Assembly (NCBI GenBank): GCA_964551195.1
Contig: CAZKBI010000017.1
Coordinates: forward strand, 1-26,414
Direction of reading: 5' to 3'
Length of the DNA stretch: 26,414 nucleotides
Source: CAYZPB01 sp964551195
Lineage (GTDB): Bacteria > Bacillota > Bacilli > Tepidibacillales > Tepidibacillaceae
Part shown: in pieces, positions 15,471-24,062 of the stretch
How positions within the stretch are numbered: the first letter of the stretch is position 1
Layout: the number at the start of each line of letters is the position of its first letter
Made by a program: the position numbers and the translations under genes
The notes under the pieces: generated by a model
The model's input: only the letters and a program-made list of their open reading frames with translations
Told to the model about the DNA's origin: nothing
The model's database searches: none

Positions 15471-15500
15471 ATTATATTATATCTGCTTTTGAAGTGTCAA
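15471..15500 (-). promoter_or_regulatory. Sigma-A-type promoter of rpsU-yqeY
   Basis: A consensus TTGACA (15495-15500) and TATAAT (15471-15476) are separated by 18 nt on the minus strand. A second TATAAT overlaps (15476-15481) but at only 13 nt. It begins 5 nt after the HIT gene stop, giving the ribosomal protein gene independent transcription. Confidence 0.85.
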
Positions 15501-15505
15501 CCTGG

Positions 15506-15865
15506 TTAATTAGATGGAGCTTGATTCTTGCCAAAGGGCAGTTTCTCTCCTGCCAAAAGATGATAGTGAATGTGATAAACAACCTGTCCGCCATCCTCGC
15601 GACAATTGTTTATTAGGCGAAATCCGTCATCGGCAACTCCCAATCGTTCTGCAACCTGCTGAACAAAACCATGGAGTCGTCCCATTAACAGTGAATCCTC
15701 CTCTGTTAAGTCCATATAAGTTTCTATATGTTTCCTGGGAATTATCAAGACGTGAATCTTCGCTACGGGATTAATATCATAGAAAGCAACAAACTCATCA
15801 TCTTCATATATTATGTTGGCTGGCGCCTCATGATTGGCAATCTTACAGAATATACAATCACTCAT
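15506..15865 (-). CDS. HIT family nucleotide-binding hydrolase (HinT-like)
   Basis: A 119-aa histidine triad protein. Family members hydrolyse nucleoside phosphoramidates and acyl-adenylates, such as aminoacyl-AMP by-products. The triad is visible as HIHYHLLAGEKL near residues 97-108, and the N-terminal CIFCKI provides the usual Cys pair of the zinc-binding subgroup. ATG 15865 has GAGGTG 8 nt upstream; the TTG one codon earlier is rejected. It follows mtaB by about 50 nt. Confidence 0.95.
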   Translation of the reverse strand: MSDCIFCKIANHEAPANIIYEDDEFVAFYDINPVAKIHVLIIPRKHIETYMDLTEEDSLLMGRLHGFVQQVAERLGVADDGFRLINNCREDGGQVVYHIHYHLLAGEKLPFGKNQAPSN

Positions 15866-15918
15866 CAAACATTCACCTCACTATGTTTGTTTATTATAAC
15901 ATAAAAAAATTTAGTATT

Positions 15919-17262
15919 CTATATTAACCTACCATAAGATAATTTCGCGCTTGTGCTCTCCAAACGAACAAGACAGACTTCACCAACAAGAGAGCTGTCG
16001 CCGGTAAATATCACAGGAATATAATTATCAGAGTGGCCGAACAACTCACCGCTTACCAGTTGTTCACCCTGTGAAAACTCAGGAATAACCTTGACCGTCT
16101 CACCAACATAACTTTTGCGGTAAGCAAGAGCTAGTTTGTCCGACAGTTTTATTAATTCTCTGGCACGTTCGTGTTTAGACTCATTGGAAAGTTGGTCAGG
16201 CATTAAAGCGGCTGGTGTTCCTCTTCTCTGGGAGTAAGGAAAAATATGCAGCTCTGAAAACTTCATCTCTTCAATATAATGATAACCCAACTGATATTCT
16301 TCCTCTGTTTCACCAGGAAAGCCTGTAATTATATCTGTCGTAATTGCAATCCTTGGCAATATCCCTCGTACCTCAGCAATTTTTTCACTAAATTGCTTAG
16401 TATTATAATTGCGTTTCATCGCCTTTAAAATCCGGTCATCTCCAGCCTGTAAGGGAATATGTAGGTGGCGAGCAATTTTGTCTGATTCTTTCAACACTTG
16501 TAAGAACTCTTCGGTTAGTTGATTTACCTCAATTGAACTGACTCGGATCCGCTCTAAGCCTTCAATTGCTGAAAGTTCACCTAACAATTTGGCAAGATTG
16601 TAATCTTCCAAGTCCTCACCGAAGGCGCCTGTATGTATACCAGTTAAAACAATTTCTCGATAACCATTAGCAACAAGCTGTCTTACCTGCTTAAGAATCG
16701 CTTCTGGTTGACGGCTACGCGATAAACCACGCGCCCAAGGGATTATACAATAGGTGCAGAAATTATTGCATCCATCCTGAATCTTAACCGTTGCTCGCGT
16801 ACGATCAGAAAAACTGGTTAGGGACAATTCTTCGTACTCGCGCAACTTCATAATATCGGTTACGTTTGTTAGACCTGCAAACTCTGTACTTACTAGCCTT
16901 TGCTCAGTTTCAGTCGCTTGATACTTAGCAAGCAACTCCGCGAGCTGGTTTTTGTGCTCTGTGCCGATAATAATGTCGACACCAGGAATAGTCGCTACCA
17001 CTTCTTCATCTAGCTGAGAGTAGCAGCCGATTACCACAATTGTTGCAGCAGGATTTCGTTTTATGGCACGACGAATCATCTGCCGACTTTTGCGAGCAGC
17101 GTTATTCGTAACTGTACAAGTATTTATAATATAAAAGTCAGCTAACTCATCAAAGCTAACACGTTCGTAGCCTTGACCAGTTAGCTGCTCACTAATTGCT
17201 TCTGTCTCATAATGATTCACCTTACACCCTAATGTGTGTAGGGCAACTCTGTTTTTACTCAT
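15919..17262 (-). CDS. mtaB: tRNA (t6A37) methylthiotransferase MtaB
   Basis: A radical SAM methylthiotransferase that converts t6A37 to ms2t6A37 in tRNAs decoding ANN codons. It is 447 aa. The N-terminal UPF0004 domain carries Cys13, Cys49 and Cys80 for the auxiliary [4Fe-4S] cluster. The radical SAM motif is C165-x3-C169-x2-C172 (CNNFCTYC). A TRAM domain forms the C-terminal 60 residues. The LHTLGCKVN start and IIPWARG after the motif match MtaB rather than MiaB or RimO. ATG 17262 has AAGGGA at 9 nt. Confidence 0.96.
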   Translation of the reverse strand: MSKNRVALHTLGCKVNHYETEAISEQLTGQGYERVSFDELADFYIINTCTVTNNAARKSRQMIRRAIKRNPAATIVVIGCYSQLDEEVVATIPGVDIIIGTEHKNQLAELLAKYQATETEQRLVSTEFAGLTNVTDIMKLREYEELSLTSFSDRTRATVKIQDGCNNFCTYCIIPWARGLSRSRQPEAILKQVRQLVANGYREIVLTGIHTGAFGEDLEDYNLAKLLGELSAIEGLERIRVSSIEVNQLTEEFLQVLKESDKIARHLHIPLQAGDDRILKAMKRNYNTKQFSEKIAEVRGILPRIAITTDIITGFPGETEEEYQLGYHYIEEMKFSELHIFPYSQRRGTPAALMPDQLSNESKHERARELIKLSDKLALAYRKSYVGETVKVIPEFSQGEQLVSGELFGHSDNYIPVIFTGDSSLVGEVCLVRLESTSAKLSYGRLI

Positions 17263-17307
17263 TCCATCAAATCCCTTAATCTGTCCTCAAATAATCTTTA
17301 TTTAAGC

Positions 17308-18270
17308 TCAATCCTTCTGAGCAACAAAAGTCACCCAATCCTGCTCCTGCATTCTTTTAACAATTTTCATCCCATTTGCTTCGATGCTATCTGCAACAAG
17401 AGTCGCTTTTGGCTCGATAATACCAGAAGCAATAAAATAGCCGCCCGGCTTAAGTAGCCGTCCAACCTCATCAGTAAATTGCAATATTACCTCTGCCAGA
17501 ATATTGGCCACTATCACATCTACCGGCTCAGCTACATCTCGCAAAAGATTTCCCGCGCACACTTTTACCTGCTCATTCATCTGATTTAGTAGAATGTTTT
17601 GTTTGGCACTCGCTACCGCTACCGGATCTAGATCGATTGCTAATACTGAAACAGCACCCAATTTAGCAGCAGCGATGCTAAGCACGCCTGTACCGCAGCC
17701 AACATCAATTACCTGCTCACCGCCAGCTAGCACCAGCTCTAGCGCTCTAATTGAGAGCACAGTTGTTGGATGAGTTCCTGTACCAAAAGCCATCCCCGGA
17801 TCAAGCTCAATTAACAATTGATTCTCCTTCACCGTCGTCTGTTCCCAGGTTGGTGAAATTAAGAAACGCTCAGAAACCTGGACTGGTTTGTAATACTGTT
17901 TCCAGCTATGTGCCCAATCCTCCTCAGCCACCTCAACAAGTTCCAACTGACCACTGCCAACATCAAGACCTAGGTTTTGCAGCCTTTCTAATTCCTGCCT
18001 AACCATTTCCATCAGCTCACCAGTATTTGTAACACCTGCCAGTTGAGACTGAGAATCTCCATTAACAAAATAGGCCTTAACGCGCACACCCTCCGCTGGA
18101 AAATCGTCAGAGTTCAGCTCATAAATTTCACCATAGCGGCCGCTATAATCAACAAAGGGGGTTTCCGAATCCTCAATTACTACACCGCCGCTACCCAGAT
18201 CGTGAAAGAAATCTGCCACCGGCTGCATCGCAGCATGAGTTGTATAGACTGATATCTCAGACCATCTCAT
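17308..18270 (-). CDS. prmA: Ribosomal protein L11 methyltransferase
   Basis: A SAM-dependent methyltransferase that trimethylates ribosomal protein L11. It is 320 aa. The N-terminal substrate domain (1-125) is followed by PTWEQ, the motif DPGMAFGTGTHPTT (157-170) and the SAM-binding IDVGCGTGVLSIA (188-200), with NILAEV in the NPPY-like position. ATG 18270 has a G-rich Shine-Dalgarno. It directly follows dnaJ (32 nt), the usual place in Bacillota, and is probably transcribed with the heat-shock operon. Confidence 0.96.
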   Translation of the reverse strand: MRWSEISVYTTHAAMQPVADFFHDLGSGGVVIEDSETPFVDYSGRYGEIYELNSDDFPAEGVRVKAYFVNGDSQSQLAGVTNTGELMEMVRQELERLQNLGLDVGSGQLELVEVAEEDWAHSWKQYYKPVQVSERFLISPTWEQTTVKENQLLIELDPGMAFGTGTHPTTVLSIRALELVLAGGEQVIDVGCGTGVLSIAAAKLGAVSVLAIDLDPVAVASAKQNILLNQMNEQVKVCAGNLLRDVAEPVDVIVANILAEVILQFTDEVGRLLKPGGYFIASGIIEPKATLVADSIEANGMKIVKRMQEQDWVTFVAQKD

Positions 18271-18302
18271 CGGAACCCCCCCTTTTTTATTGACCCTGTA
18301 AT

Positions 18303-19463
18303 TTATTTTTTAATATTATCTTTAATATTATCCTTGACCTTACCGAAAAATGACTTGTCAGCTGGTGTTAACTTCTCACCACTTAATTCAGCTAATTGGC
18401 GCATTAAATCTTTCTGCTCGGCATTCAGTTTCGTCGGAGTAACGACAGTCACCTTAACATACTGGTCGCCCCGACCGCTCGAACGTATACGTGGAACTCC
18501 TTTGTTGCGCATGCGGAAGCTTGTTCCGGTCTGCGTCCCAGCTGGTATTTTCAGCTTAATATTACCATCAACCGTAGGTACCTCAACTTCATCACCAAGA
18601 GTTGCTTGCGCAAATGATATATCTAATTTATAGAAAATATCATTCCCCTCGCGCTTAAAATACTTGTGTTGTTTAACATGAATTACAATAAACAAGTCGC
18701 CAGCCGGGCCACCATTGGTTCCAGCTTCACCTTCACCAGAAACCCTGATTTGTGAACCTGTGTCAACACCTGCTGGTATTTTAATTTTAATCTTCTTACG
18801 ATTACGAACGCGACCGCTACCAGAGCAAGTTTCGCAAGGATCTTTAATTATTTTGCCTGTGCCGTCACAGACTGAGCACACACGGCGATTAACAATTCTG
18901 CCAAAAGGTGTGTTCTGCACTACCTCTTCCTGACCAGTTCCCCGACAATTTGAACAAGTCTCCGGCTTAGTCCCCGCCTTCGCACCTGTCCCTTGGCAAG
19001 TATCACAGTCCTCTTCACGCGGAATCGTAATCGTTGTCTCTTTACCAAAAATAGCCTCTGTAAATTCAATTGTCATATTATATTGTAGATCAGCGCCTTG
19101 GCGAGGTGCATTCGGATTACGCGAACGACCTCGTCCACTTCCACCGAAAAACATATCGAAAATATCGCCAAAATCACCGAAACCTTGACCGCCAAAGCCA
19201 CCTGTACCAGTATAACCACCAGCACCACCGCCAAAGCCAGCCTGTGCCCCAGCATGACCAAATTGGTCGTACTGCGCCTTCTTCTGCGCGTCGTTTAGAG
19301 TATCGTAGGCTTCTTGCACCTCGATAAACTTCGCTTCAGCACCTTCCTCTTTATTTACATCGGGATGATACTGACGAGCAAGGTTGCGGTATGCTTTTTT
19401 AATCTCATCCTGTGATGCGTCTTTATCAACGCCTAAAACTTCATAGTAGTCTCTTTTGCTCAT
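18303..19463 (-). CDS. dnaJ: Chaperone DnaJ
   Basis: Hsp40 co-chaperone that delivers substrates to DnaK and stimulates its ATPase. It is 386 aa. The J domain (1-70) has the HPD motif at 33-35. A Gly/Phe-rich linker (about 70-110) follows, then four CxxCxGxG zinc motifs at 153-160, 170-177, 196-203 and 210-217, and the C-terminal substrate-binding domains. All key residues are present (type I DnaJ). ATG 19463 has GGGAGG upstream. It lies 37 nt after dnaK. Confidence 0.98.
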   Translation of the reverse strand: MSKRDYYEVLGVDKDASQDEIKKAYRNLARQYHPDVNKEEGAEAKFIEVQEAYDTLNDAQKKAQYDQFGHAGAQAGFGGGAGGYTGTGGFGGQGFGDFGDIFDMFFGGSGRGRSRNPNAPRQGADLQYNMTIEFTEAIFGKETTITIPREEDCDTCQGTGAKAGTKPETCSNCRGTGQEEVVQNTPFGRIVNRRVCSVCDGTGKIIKDPCETCSGSGRVRNRKKIKIKIPAGVDTGSQIRVSGEGEAGTNGGPAGDLFIVIHVKQHKYFKREGNDIFYKLDISFAQATLGDEVEVPTVDGNIKLKIPAGTQTGTSFRMRNKGVPRIRSSGRGDQYVKVTVVTPTKLNAEQKDLMRQLAELSGEKLTPADKSFFGKVKDNIKDNIKK

Positions 19464-19500
19464 CCATTTCCTCCCTCTAAGTTAGTTACCTATTTGCCTA

Positions 19501-21345
19501 TTATTTTTCTTCTTCTTTTTCTTCTTCGTCTACTTCCTCATAGTCTGCTTCAAATACATCCTCATCAGTTGCGGTATGATCTTTGCCAGCTTCATCAGCT
19601 GCTGCTTGCTCTTGTGCCGCCTGCTCGTATAGTTTAACTGATAGTTGTTGGATTATCTCGCTTAGACGATCAGATGCAGCCTTAGTTGCTTCAGTATCTT
19701 CGACCTCTAGTGTAGCTTTAAGTGCTTCCTTAGCTTCATTCGCATTATCGATCTCCGCTTGGTCCACCTTACCTTCAAGTTCTTTTAGCGTTTTCTCTGT
19801 TTGATAAATTAGGCTATCTGCCTCGTTGCGTACTTCAACCGCTTTCTTGCGCTTTTTGTCCTCTTCGGCATTTAACTCAGCCTCTTTAACCATTTTATCA
19901 ATTTCCTCATCGGATAAACCGCTAGAAGAAGTGATCGTTATCTTCTGGCTTTTACCAGTACCCATATCCTTCGCTGATACATTAACGATACCGTTAGCAT
20001 CAATATCAAAGGTTACTTGAATTTGTGGAATACCACGTGGTGCTGGTGGAATATCTGTTAATTGGAAACGGCCAAGTGTCTTATTATAGGAAGCCATTTC
20101 ACGTTCCCCTTGTAATACATGAATATCAACCGCAGTCTGTGCGTCTGCAGCCGTTGAGAATATCTGTGATTTACTGGTTGGAATAGTCGTATTCCGCTCA
20201 ATCAACTTCGTAAAGACACCACCAAGTGTCTCAATACCAAGTGATAGTGGAGTTACATCTAGTAGAACAATGTCCTTAACATCGCCAGCTAAGATACCAC
20301 CTTGAATCGCCGCACCAAGTGCAACAACCTCGTCTGGATTAACACCTTTATGTGGTTCTTGTCCCGTGAATTTTTTGATTGCATCCTGTACTGCCGGAAT
20401 TCGCGTAGAACCACCAACAAGGATAACTTTATCGATCTCTTTTGCCGTAATGCCAGCGTCCTTTACAGCGCGGCGCAATGGCCCCATTGTCTTTTCGACT
20501 AAACCAGCTGTCATCTCGTCAAATTTCGCACGTGTTAAGTTAATATCTAAATGTTTGGGACCAGATGCGTCAGCTGTAATAAATGGTAGCGAGATGTTTG
20601 CTGTAAGCGCACTGCTAAGCTCCATTTTTGCTTTCTCGGCTGAATCGCGCAGTCGCTGTAAAGCCATTTTGTCTTGGCTTAAATCAATACCGTTGGACTT
20701 TTTGAATTCAGCAACTAGATAATCAACTATAATTTGGTCGAAATCATCGCCACCAAGTTTATTATCACCGCTTGTCGATTTAACCTCAAATATTCCATCT
20801 CCTAACTCAAGAATGGAAACGTCAAAAGTACCGCCACCAAGGTCAAAAACCAAAATCGTATGGTCCTCTCCCTTATCCATCCCATAAGCAAGTGCAGCCG
20901 CTGTTGGTTCGTTAATAATTCTCAGAACTTCCAGTCCAGCAATTTGGCCAGCATCCTTCGTAGCCTGTCTCTGGCTGTCGCTAAAATATGCAGGGACAGT
21001 GATAACCGCTTGAGTTACCGTTGTACCAAGATAGCTCTCCGCATCCTTTTTCAACTTCTGCAAAATAAGTGCGGAAATTTCTTCTGGTTTATATTTTTTT
21101 CCATCAATGTCGACAACGTGATTAGTACCAATCTGCCTTTTAATTGAAAGTACAGTATTTGGATTCGTAACTGCCTGTCTTTTGGCAATTTCACCCACTA
21201 GACGCTCGCCATCTTTCGTGAATGCTACTACTGACGGCGTAGTCCTACTACCTTCAGCGTTAGCTATAACGACTGGCTCGCCACCTTCCATTACTGCGAC
21301 AACTGAATTTGTTGTTCCTAAGTCAATACCAATTACTCTACTCAT
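19501..21345 (-). CDS. dnaK: Chaperone DnaK (Hsp70)
   Basis: ATP-driven Hsp70 chaperone. It is 614 aa. The actin-like ATPase domain shows GIDLGTTNS (5-13), FDLGGGTFDVSI and VGGSTRIPAVQ. The substrate-binding domain includes the linker DVTPLSLGIETLGG and is followed by a helical lid and an acidic tail (about 590-614). It is the short Gram-positive type. ATG 21345 has TGGAGG upstream. It lies between grpE and dnaJ in the HrcA/CIRCE-controlled operon. Confidence 0.99.
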   Translation of the reverse strand: MSRVIGIDLGTTNSVVAVMEGGEPVVIANAEGSRTTPSVVAFTKDGERLVGEIAKRQAVTNPNTVLSIKRQIGTNHVVDIDGKKYKPEEISALILQKLKKDAESYLGTTVTQAVITVPAYFSDSQRQATKDAGQIAGLEVLRIINEPTAAALAYGMDKGEDHTILVFDLGGGTFDVSILELGDGIFEVKSTSGDNKLGGDDFDQIIVDYLVAEFKKSNGIDLSQDKMALQRLRDSAEKAKMELSSALTANISLPFITADASGPKHLDINLTRAKFDEMTAGLVEKTMGPLRRAVKDAGITAKEIDKVILVGGSTRIPAVQDAIKKFTGQEPHKGVNPDEVVALGAAIQGGILAGDVKDIVLLDVTPLSLGIETLGGVFTKLIERNTTIPTSKSQIFSTAADAQTAVDIHVLQGEREMASYNKTLGRFQLTDIPPAPRGIPQIQVTFDIDANGIVNVSAKDMGTGKSQKITITSSSGLSDEEIDKMVKEAELNAEEDKKRKKAVEVRNEADSLIYQTEKTLKELEGKVDQAEIDNANEAKEALKATLEVEDTEATKAASDRLSEIIQQLSVKLYEQAAQEQAAADEAGKDHTATDEDVFEADYEEVDEEEKEEEK

Positions 21346-21396
21346 TTAAATTCCTCCATTACTATATATTTTCTTGTTTATCCTCTGTTGTATTCT

Positions 21397-21873
21397 TTAT
21401 TTATATACTGATACCATCGCAGGACGAATTACTCGATCCTTAAAGGTATAACCTTTCTGAATTTCCTCGGCTATCATTCCTGCCTCGCCGCCTTCCACTT
21501 GCATTACCGCTTGATGATACTCTGGGTCAAAAATTTCCCCCATAGCCACTATCTCTACTAATCCACTAGCGGTCAGCTTTTCCATGAATTGCCGATAAAC
21601 AATCTCAATTCCCTCGACCAGCCCTTCACAGCCTGGATCCTGGTTAGCAGTTGCAACAGCACGTTCAAAATTATCCCAGACAGGTAATAATTCAGCTATG
21701 AACTGTCCTATAATGTAGTTTGCAATTTCGTTTTTTTCCTGTGTTGTACGTTTGCGAAAGTTGTCGAAATCTGCCTGACCACGAAGTAGCTTGTTCCTTA
21801 GCTCTTCATTCTCTGCCTGCAAAGCTTCTAGTTCAATCACTTCATCCGTTACTTTTTCCTTCTTTTTAGCCAC
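21397..21873 (-). CDS. grpE: Nucleotide exchange factor GrpE
   Basis: Dimeric exchange factor that releases ADP from DnaK. It is 158 aa from GTG 21873. An N-terminal charged coiled-coil (ELEALQAENEELRNKLLRGQ) leads into FDNFRKRTTQEK and the C-terminal beta-rich head ending VIRPAMVSVYK. The frame is open to 21924, but GGAGG lies 9 nt before GTG 21873 and only 3 nt before the next upstream GTG. The chosen start lies 13 nt after the hrcA stop, so the longer overlap with hrcA is not real. Confidence 0.95.
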   Translation of the reverse strand: MAKKKEKVTDEVIELEALQAENEELRNKLLRGQADFDNFRKRTTQEKNEIANYIIGQFIAELLPVWDNFERAVATANQDPGCEGLVEGIEIVYRQFMEKLTASGLVEIVAMGEIFDPEYHQAVMQVEGGEAGMIAEEIQKGYTFKDRVIRPAMVSVYK

Positions 21874-21886
21874 TAACACCCACCTC

Positions 21887-22730
21887 CTACACCAAATATC
21901 GCAATATATATTCCGAATAATCATCGGTTAATGCATCTAGAATTCTAATTACACGATTATAATCCATTCGAGTCGGGCCAAAAATTCCAATCGTTCCCAT
22001 CGGTCTGCCATCAACGTGGTAGCTAGCTGTAATAATACTCAAATTACTTCCCCCAGCAATATTCCCATCTAGACCGATTCGAACTTCAATCCCAGCACTT
22101 GCTGTCTCTAGCAGCCTTTTAACCATATCTGTATGTTCAAACATCCCCAAGAGCCGGCGAATCGATTCAACATTGCTAAACTCTGGTTGGTTGAGTAAAT
22201 TACCGGTACCACCAAAATATATTTTGTTCTCNNNNNNNNNNNNNNNNNNNNNNNNNNNNNNNNNNNNNNNNNNNNNNNNNNNNNNNNNNNNNNNNNNNNN
22301 NNNNNNNNNNNNNNNNNNNNNNNNNNNNNNNATTATGAAGATCAGGTCCCATAATAATGCTTGTATAGGTGGTTAGGTCAGAGAGAATATTAGCTGTTTC
22401 TTCAAGCACCTGTTCAAACTGATTTTTATGCTGTGCAAAATTCTGGCGAATACTTGCTAGTAATTTCTTCGACGCAACAAGTTCTTGCGGATTAATTAAG
22501 TTGTCCACGTAGTATCGATAGCCTTTATTGGTAGGGATACGACCAGCCGATGTATGTGGTTGCTCAAGATAGCCCGTCTCCTCTAAATCTGCCATCTCAT
22601 TTCGAATCGTTGCCGAACTATAAGGGATATCGCCTATTTTGGAAATAGAGCGCGATCCGATCGGCTCAGCATACTTAATATATTCATCAACAATCGCTTG
22701 TAGAATCTGTTTCTGTCTATCTGTTAACAA
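21887..22730 (-). CDS. hrcA: Heat-inducible transcription repressor HrcA, interrupted by assembly gap
   Basis: Repressor of class I heat-shock genes, which binds the CIRCE operator upstream of this operon. The visible N-terminal 133 residues carry the winged helix-turn-helix (RQKQILQAIVDEYI, then GSRSISKIG and SATIRNEMADLEETGYLEQPHTSAGRIPTNKGYRYYVD). The visible C-terminal 114 residues (IYFGGTGNLLNQPEF to the stop) are the GAF-like regulatory part. 100 Ns lie between and put the two halves in different frames. HrcA is usually about 340-350 aa, so roughly 95 residues are missing. The start TTG 22730 has GGAGG 8 nt upstream; the GTG at 22739 is part of that Shine-Dalgarno. Confidence 0.95.
22232..22331. 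other. Assembly gap of 100 Ns inside hrcA
   Basis: Exactly 100 unknown bases. The coding frame entering from the 5' side is codon-aligned at the gap edge, and so is the frame leaving it, so the true missing length should be a multiple of three. 100 is a scaffold placeholder. Confidence 0.99.
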
Positions 22731-22795
22731 GTAAATCACCTCCTAGCAAAAAAAATACTTGCCCAAAAATAAAAAAACATATATTTCTGTATCTG

Positions 22796-22822
22796 TTAGC
22801 ACTCTGTTGTGGTGAGTGCTAA
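22796..22822. promoter_or_regulatory. CIRCE operator (HrcA binding site)
   Basis: A perfect inverted repeat, TTAGCACTC, 9-nt spacer, GAGTGCTAA, identical to the CIRCE consensus. It begins about 9 nt after the -10 hexamer of the hrcA promoter, so HrcA bound here would block initiation. It makes hrcA-grpE-dnaK-dnaJ autoregulated and heat-inducible. Confidence 0.99.
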
Positions 22823-22830
22823 CCATCCTA

Positions 22831-22859
22831 AAGATACCAGAAATATAAGGGTTTGTCAA
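22831..22859 (-). promoter_or_regulatory. Promoter of the hrcA-grpE-dnaK-dnaJ operon
   Basis: TTGACA (22854-22859), a 17-nt spacer and TATCTT (22831-22836) with TGG before it. It lies between hemW and the CIRCE element, the classical class I heat-shock layout. Confidence 0.82.
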
Positions 22860-22885
22860 TCATTTTGAGTAAAGAAAAAGTACAA

Positions 22886-24061
22886 TTACTTGAGGAATTC
22901 AAGGTTGACTTGATTGCCGAAAAGTAGCCCCTCTTCAGTCAATTTAATTCGCTCAGCATTGATGGCAATCAAACCCAGAGCCAACAACTTTTCTATCGCT
23001 TCCGCATGATCCTGGATTAAATCCGATCCATAACGTTCACGATAATCGGTTAAACTTACTCCCTCAAGCATGCGCAGCCCAAGAATCATTGTGTCCTCTT
23101 TTTGCTCCTCTTGGGAAGGAGTGTGACGAGTAAATTGCACCGCTTGCAATAATTCGGATGGAATTTCCCTATTGCTTACTGACAATTGGCTGCCACTTAA
23201 GTCGGCAATATACTGAGCGACGTTCGACTGATTAGCATAACGTATGCCATTTAAATAACCATGCGCACCAGCTCCAGCAGCAAGGTACTCCTGATTTAAC
23301 CAGTAGGTCTGATTATGGCGCGATTTAAAACCAGGCCTAGCATAGCTACTAATCTCATAACGATCATAACCGTGCTCAGCTAGTTTAGCGACCGTTAGCT
23401 GGAACATGGCTAGCTCATCTGATTCGTTAGGTAGAATAAGTTCCCCTGCTTCTTGCATTTTATAGAAAGGAGTTCCTTCTTCGACCGTCAGACTATACAC
23501 AGAGAGATGCGGGACTGCTAATTCAATCACTTGCTCCAAGCTCGTTTCTAAATCAGCCATTTTCTGCTTTGGAATTCCAAACATTAAATCTAGGCTAAGA
23601 TTATCTATCCCAGCAGAGCGCAGTTGCTCAACAGCTTGGTAAATTTCTGAAACATTGTGAATTCGGCCTAGTTCGCTAAGTAGCTCATCCTGAAAAGCTT
23701 GCGCTCCCAAACTAACTCTGTTGATCTGCGCTGACTTAAGTGCCGCAACCTTTTTGTTAGTCAGAGTACCAGGATTAGCCTCAATCGTATACTCCAATTC
23801 ATTATCTAGAGAAAAATTATCAGAAATCGTCGCAAACAATAGAGTAAGCTGTTCGGCAGATAGAATTGTCGGTGTTCCACCACCAATATAGACCGTTGAG
23901 AGTGATTCATATTTATTCTCACTACTTAACAACTTAAGTTCAACCGCTAAAGCGTGTAAATAATTATCAATTAAATGCTCGCTGTTCGCCAGCGAACTAA
24001 AATCACAATAGTCACACTTTCGTTGACAGAAAGGCAGGTGAATATAGAGCGACTTTGCCAT
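22886..24061 (-). CDS. hemW: Heme chaperone HemW (radical SAM, formerly annotated as HemN-like)
   Basis: A 391-aa radical SAM protein of the HemW family, heme-binding chaperones rather than coproporphyrinogen dehydrogenases. The cluster motif is C12-x3-C16-x2-C19 (CQRKCDYC), the short-N-terminus form typical of HemW. GGGTPTIL follows near residues 60-67, and a C-terminal HemW domain ends the protein. ATG 24061 is one base after the lepA stop, so the genes are cotranscribed; lepA-hemW-hrcA is a conserved order in Bacillota. Confidence 0.95.
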   Translation of the reverse strand: MAKSLYIHLPFCQRKCDYCDFSSLANSEHLIDNYLHALAVELKLLSSENKYESLSTVYIGGGTPTILSAEQLTLLFATISDNFSLDNELEYTIEANPGTLTNKKVAALKSAQINRVSLGAQAFQDELLSELGRIHNVSEIYQAVEQLRSAGIDNLSLDLMFGIPKQKMADLETSLEQVIELAVPHLSVYSLTVEEGTPFYKMQEAGELILPNESDELAMFQLTVAKLAEHGYDRYEISSYARPGFKSRHNQTYWLNQEYLAAGAGAHGYLNGIRYANQSNVAQYIADLSGSQLSVSNREIPSELLQAVQFTRHTPSQEEQKEDTMILGLRMLEGVSLTDYRERYGSDLIQDHAEAIEKLLALGLIAINAERIKLTEEGLLFGNQVNLEFLK

Positions 24062-24062
24062 C

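Noticed and set aside
15869..15918. Possible promoter for the HIT gene (TTATAATAA near 15895)
   Set aside because: A -10-like hexamer is present, but no acceptable -35; read-through from mtaB explains expression.
22866..22885. Possible terminator after hemW (AAGTA/TACTT then UUUUUC)
   Set aside because: Only a 5-bp AT-rich stem; too weak to call.
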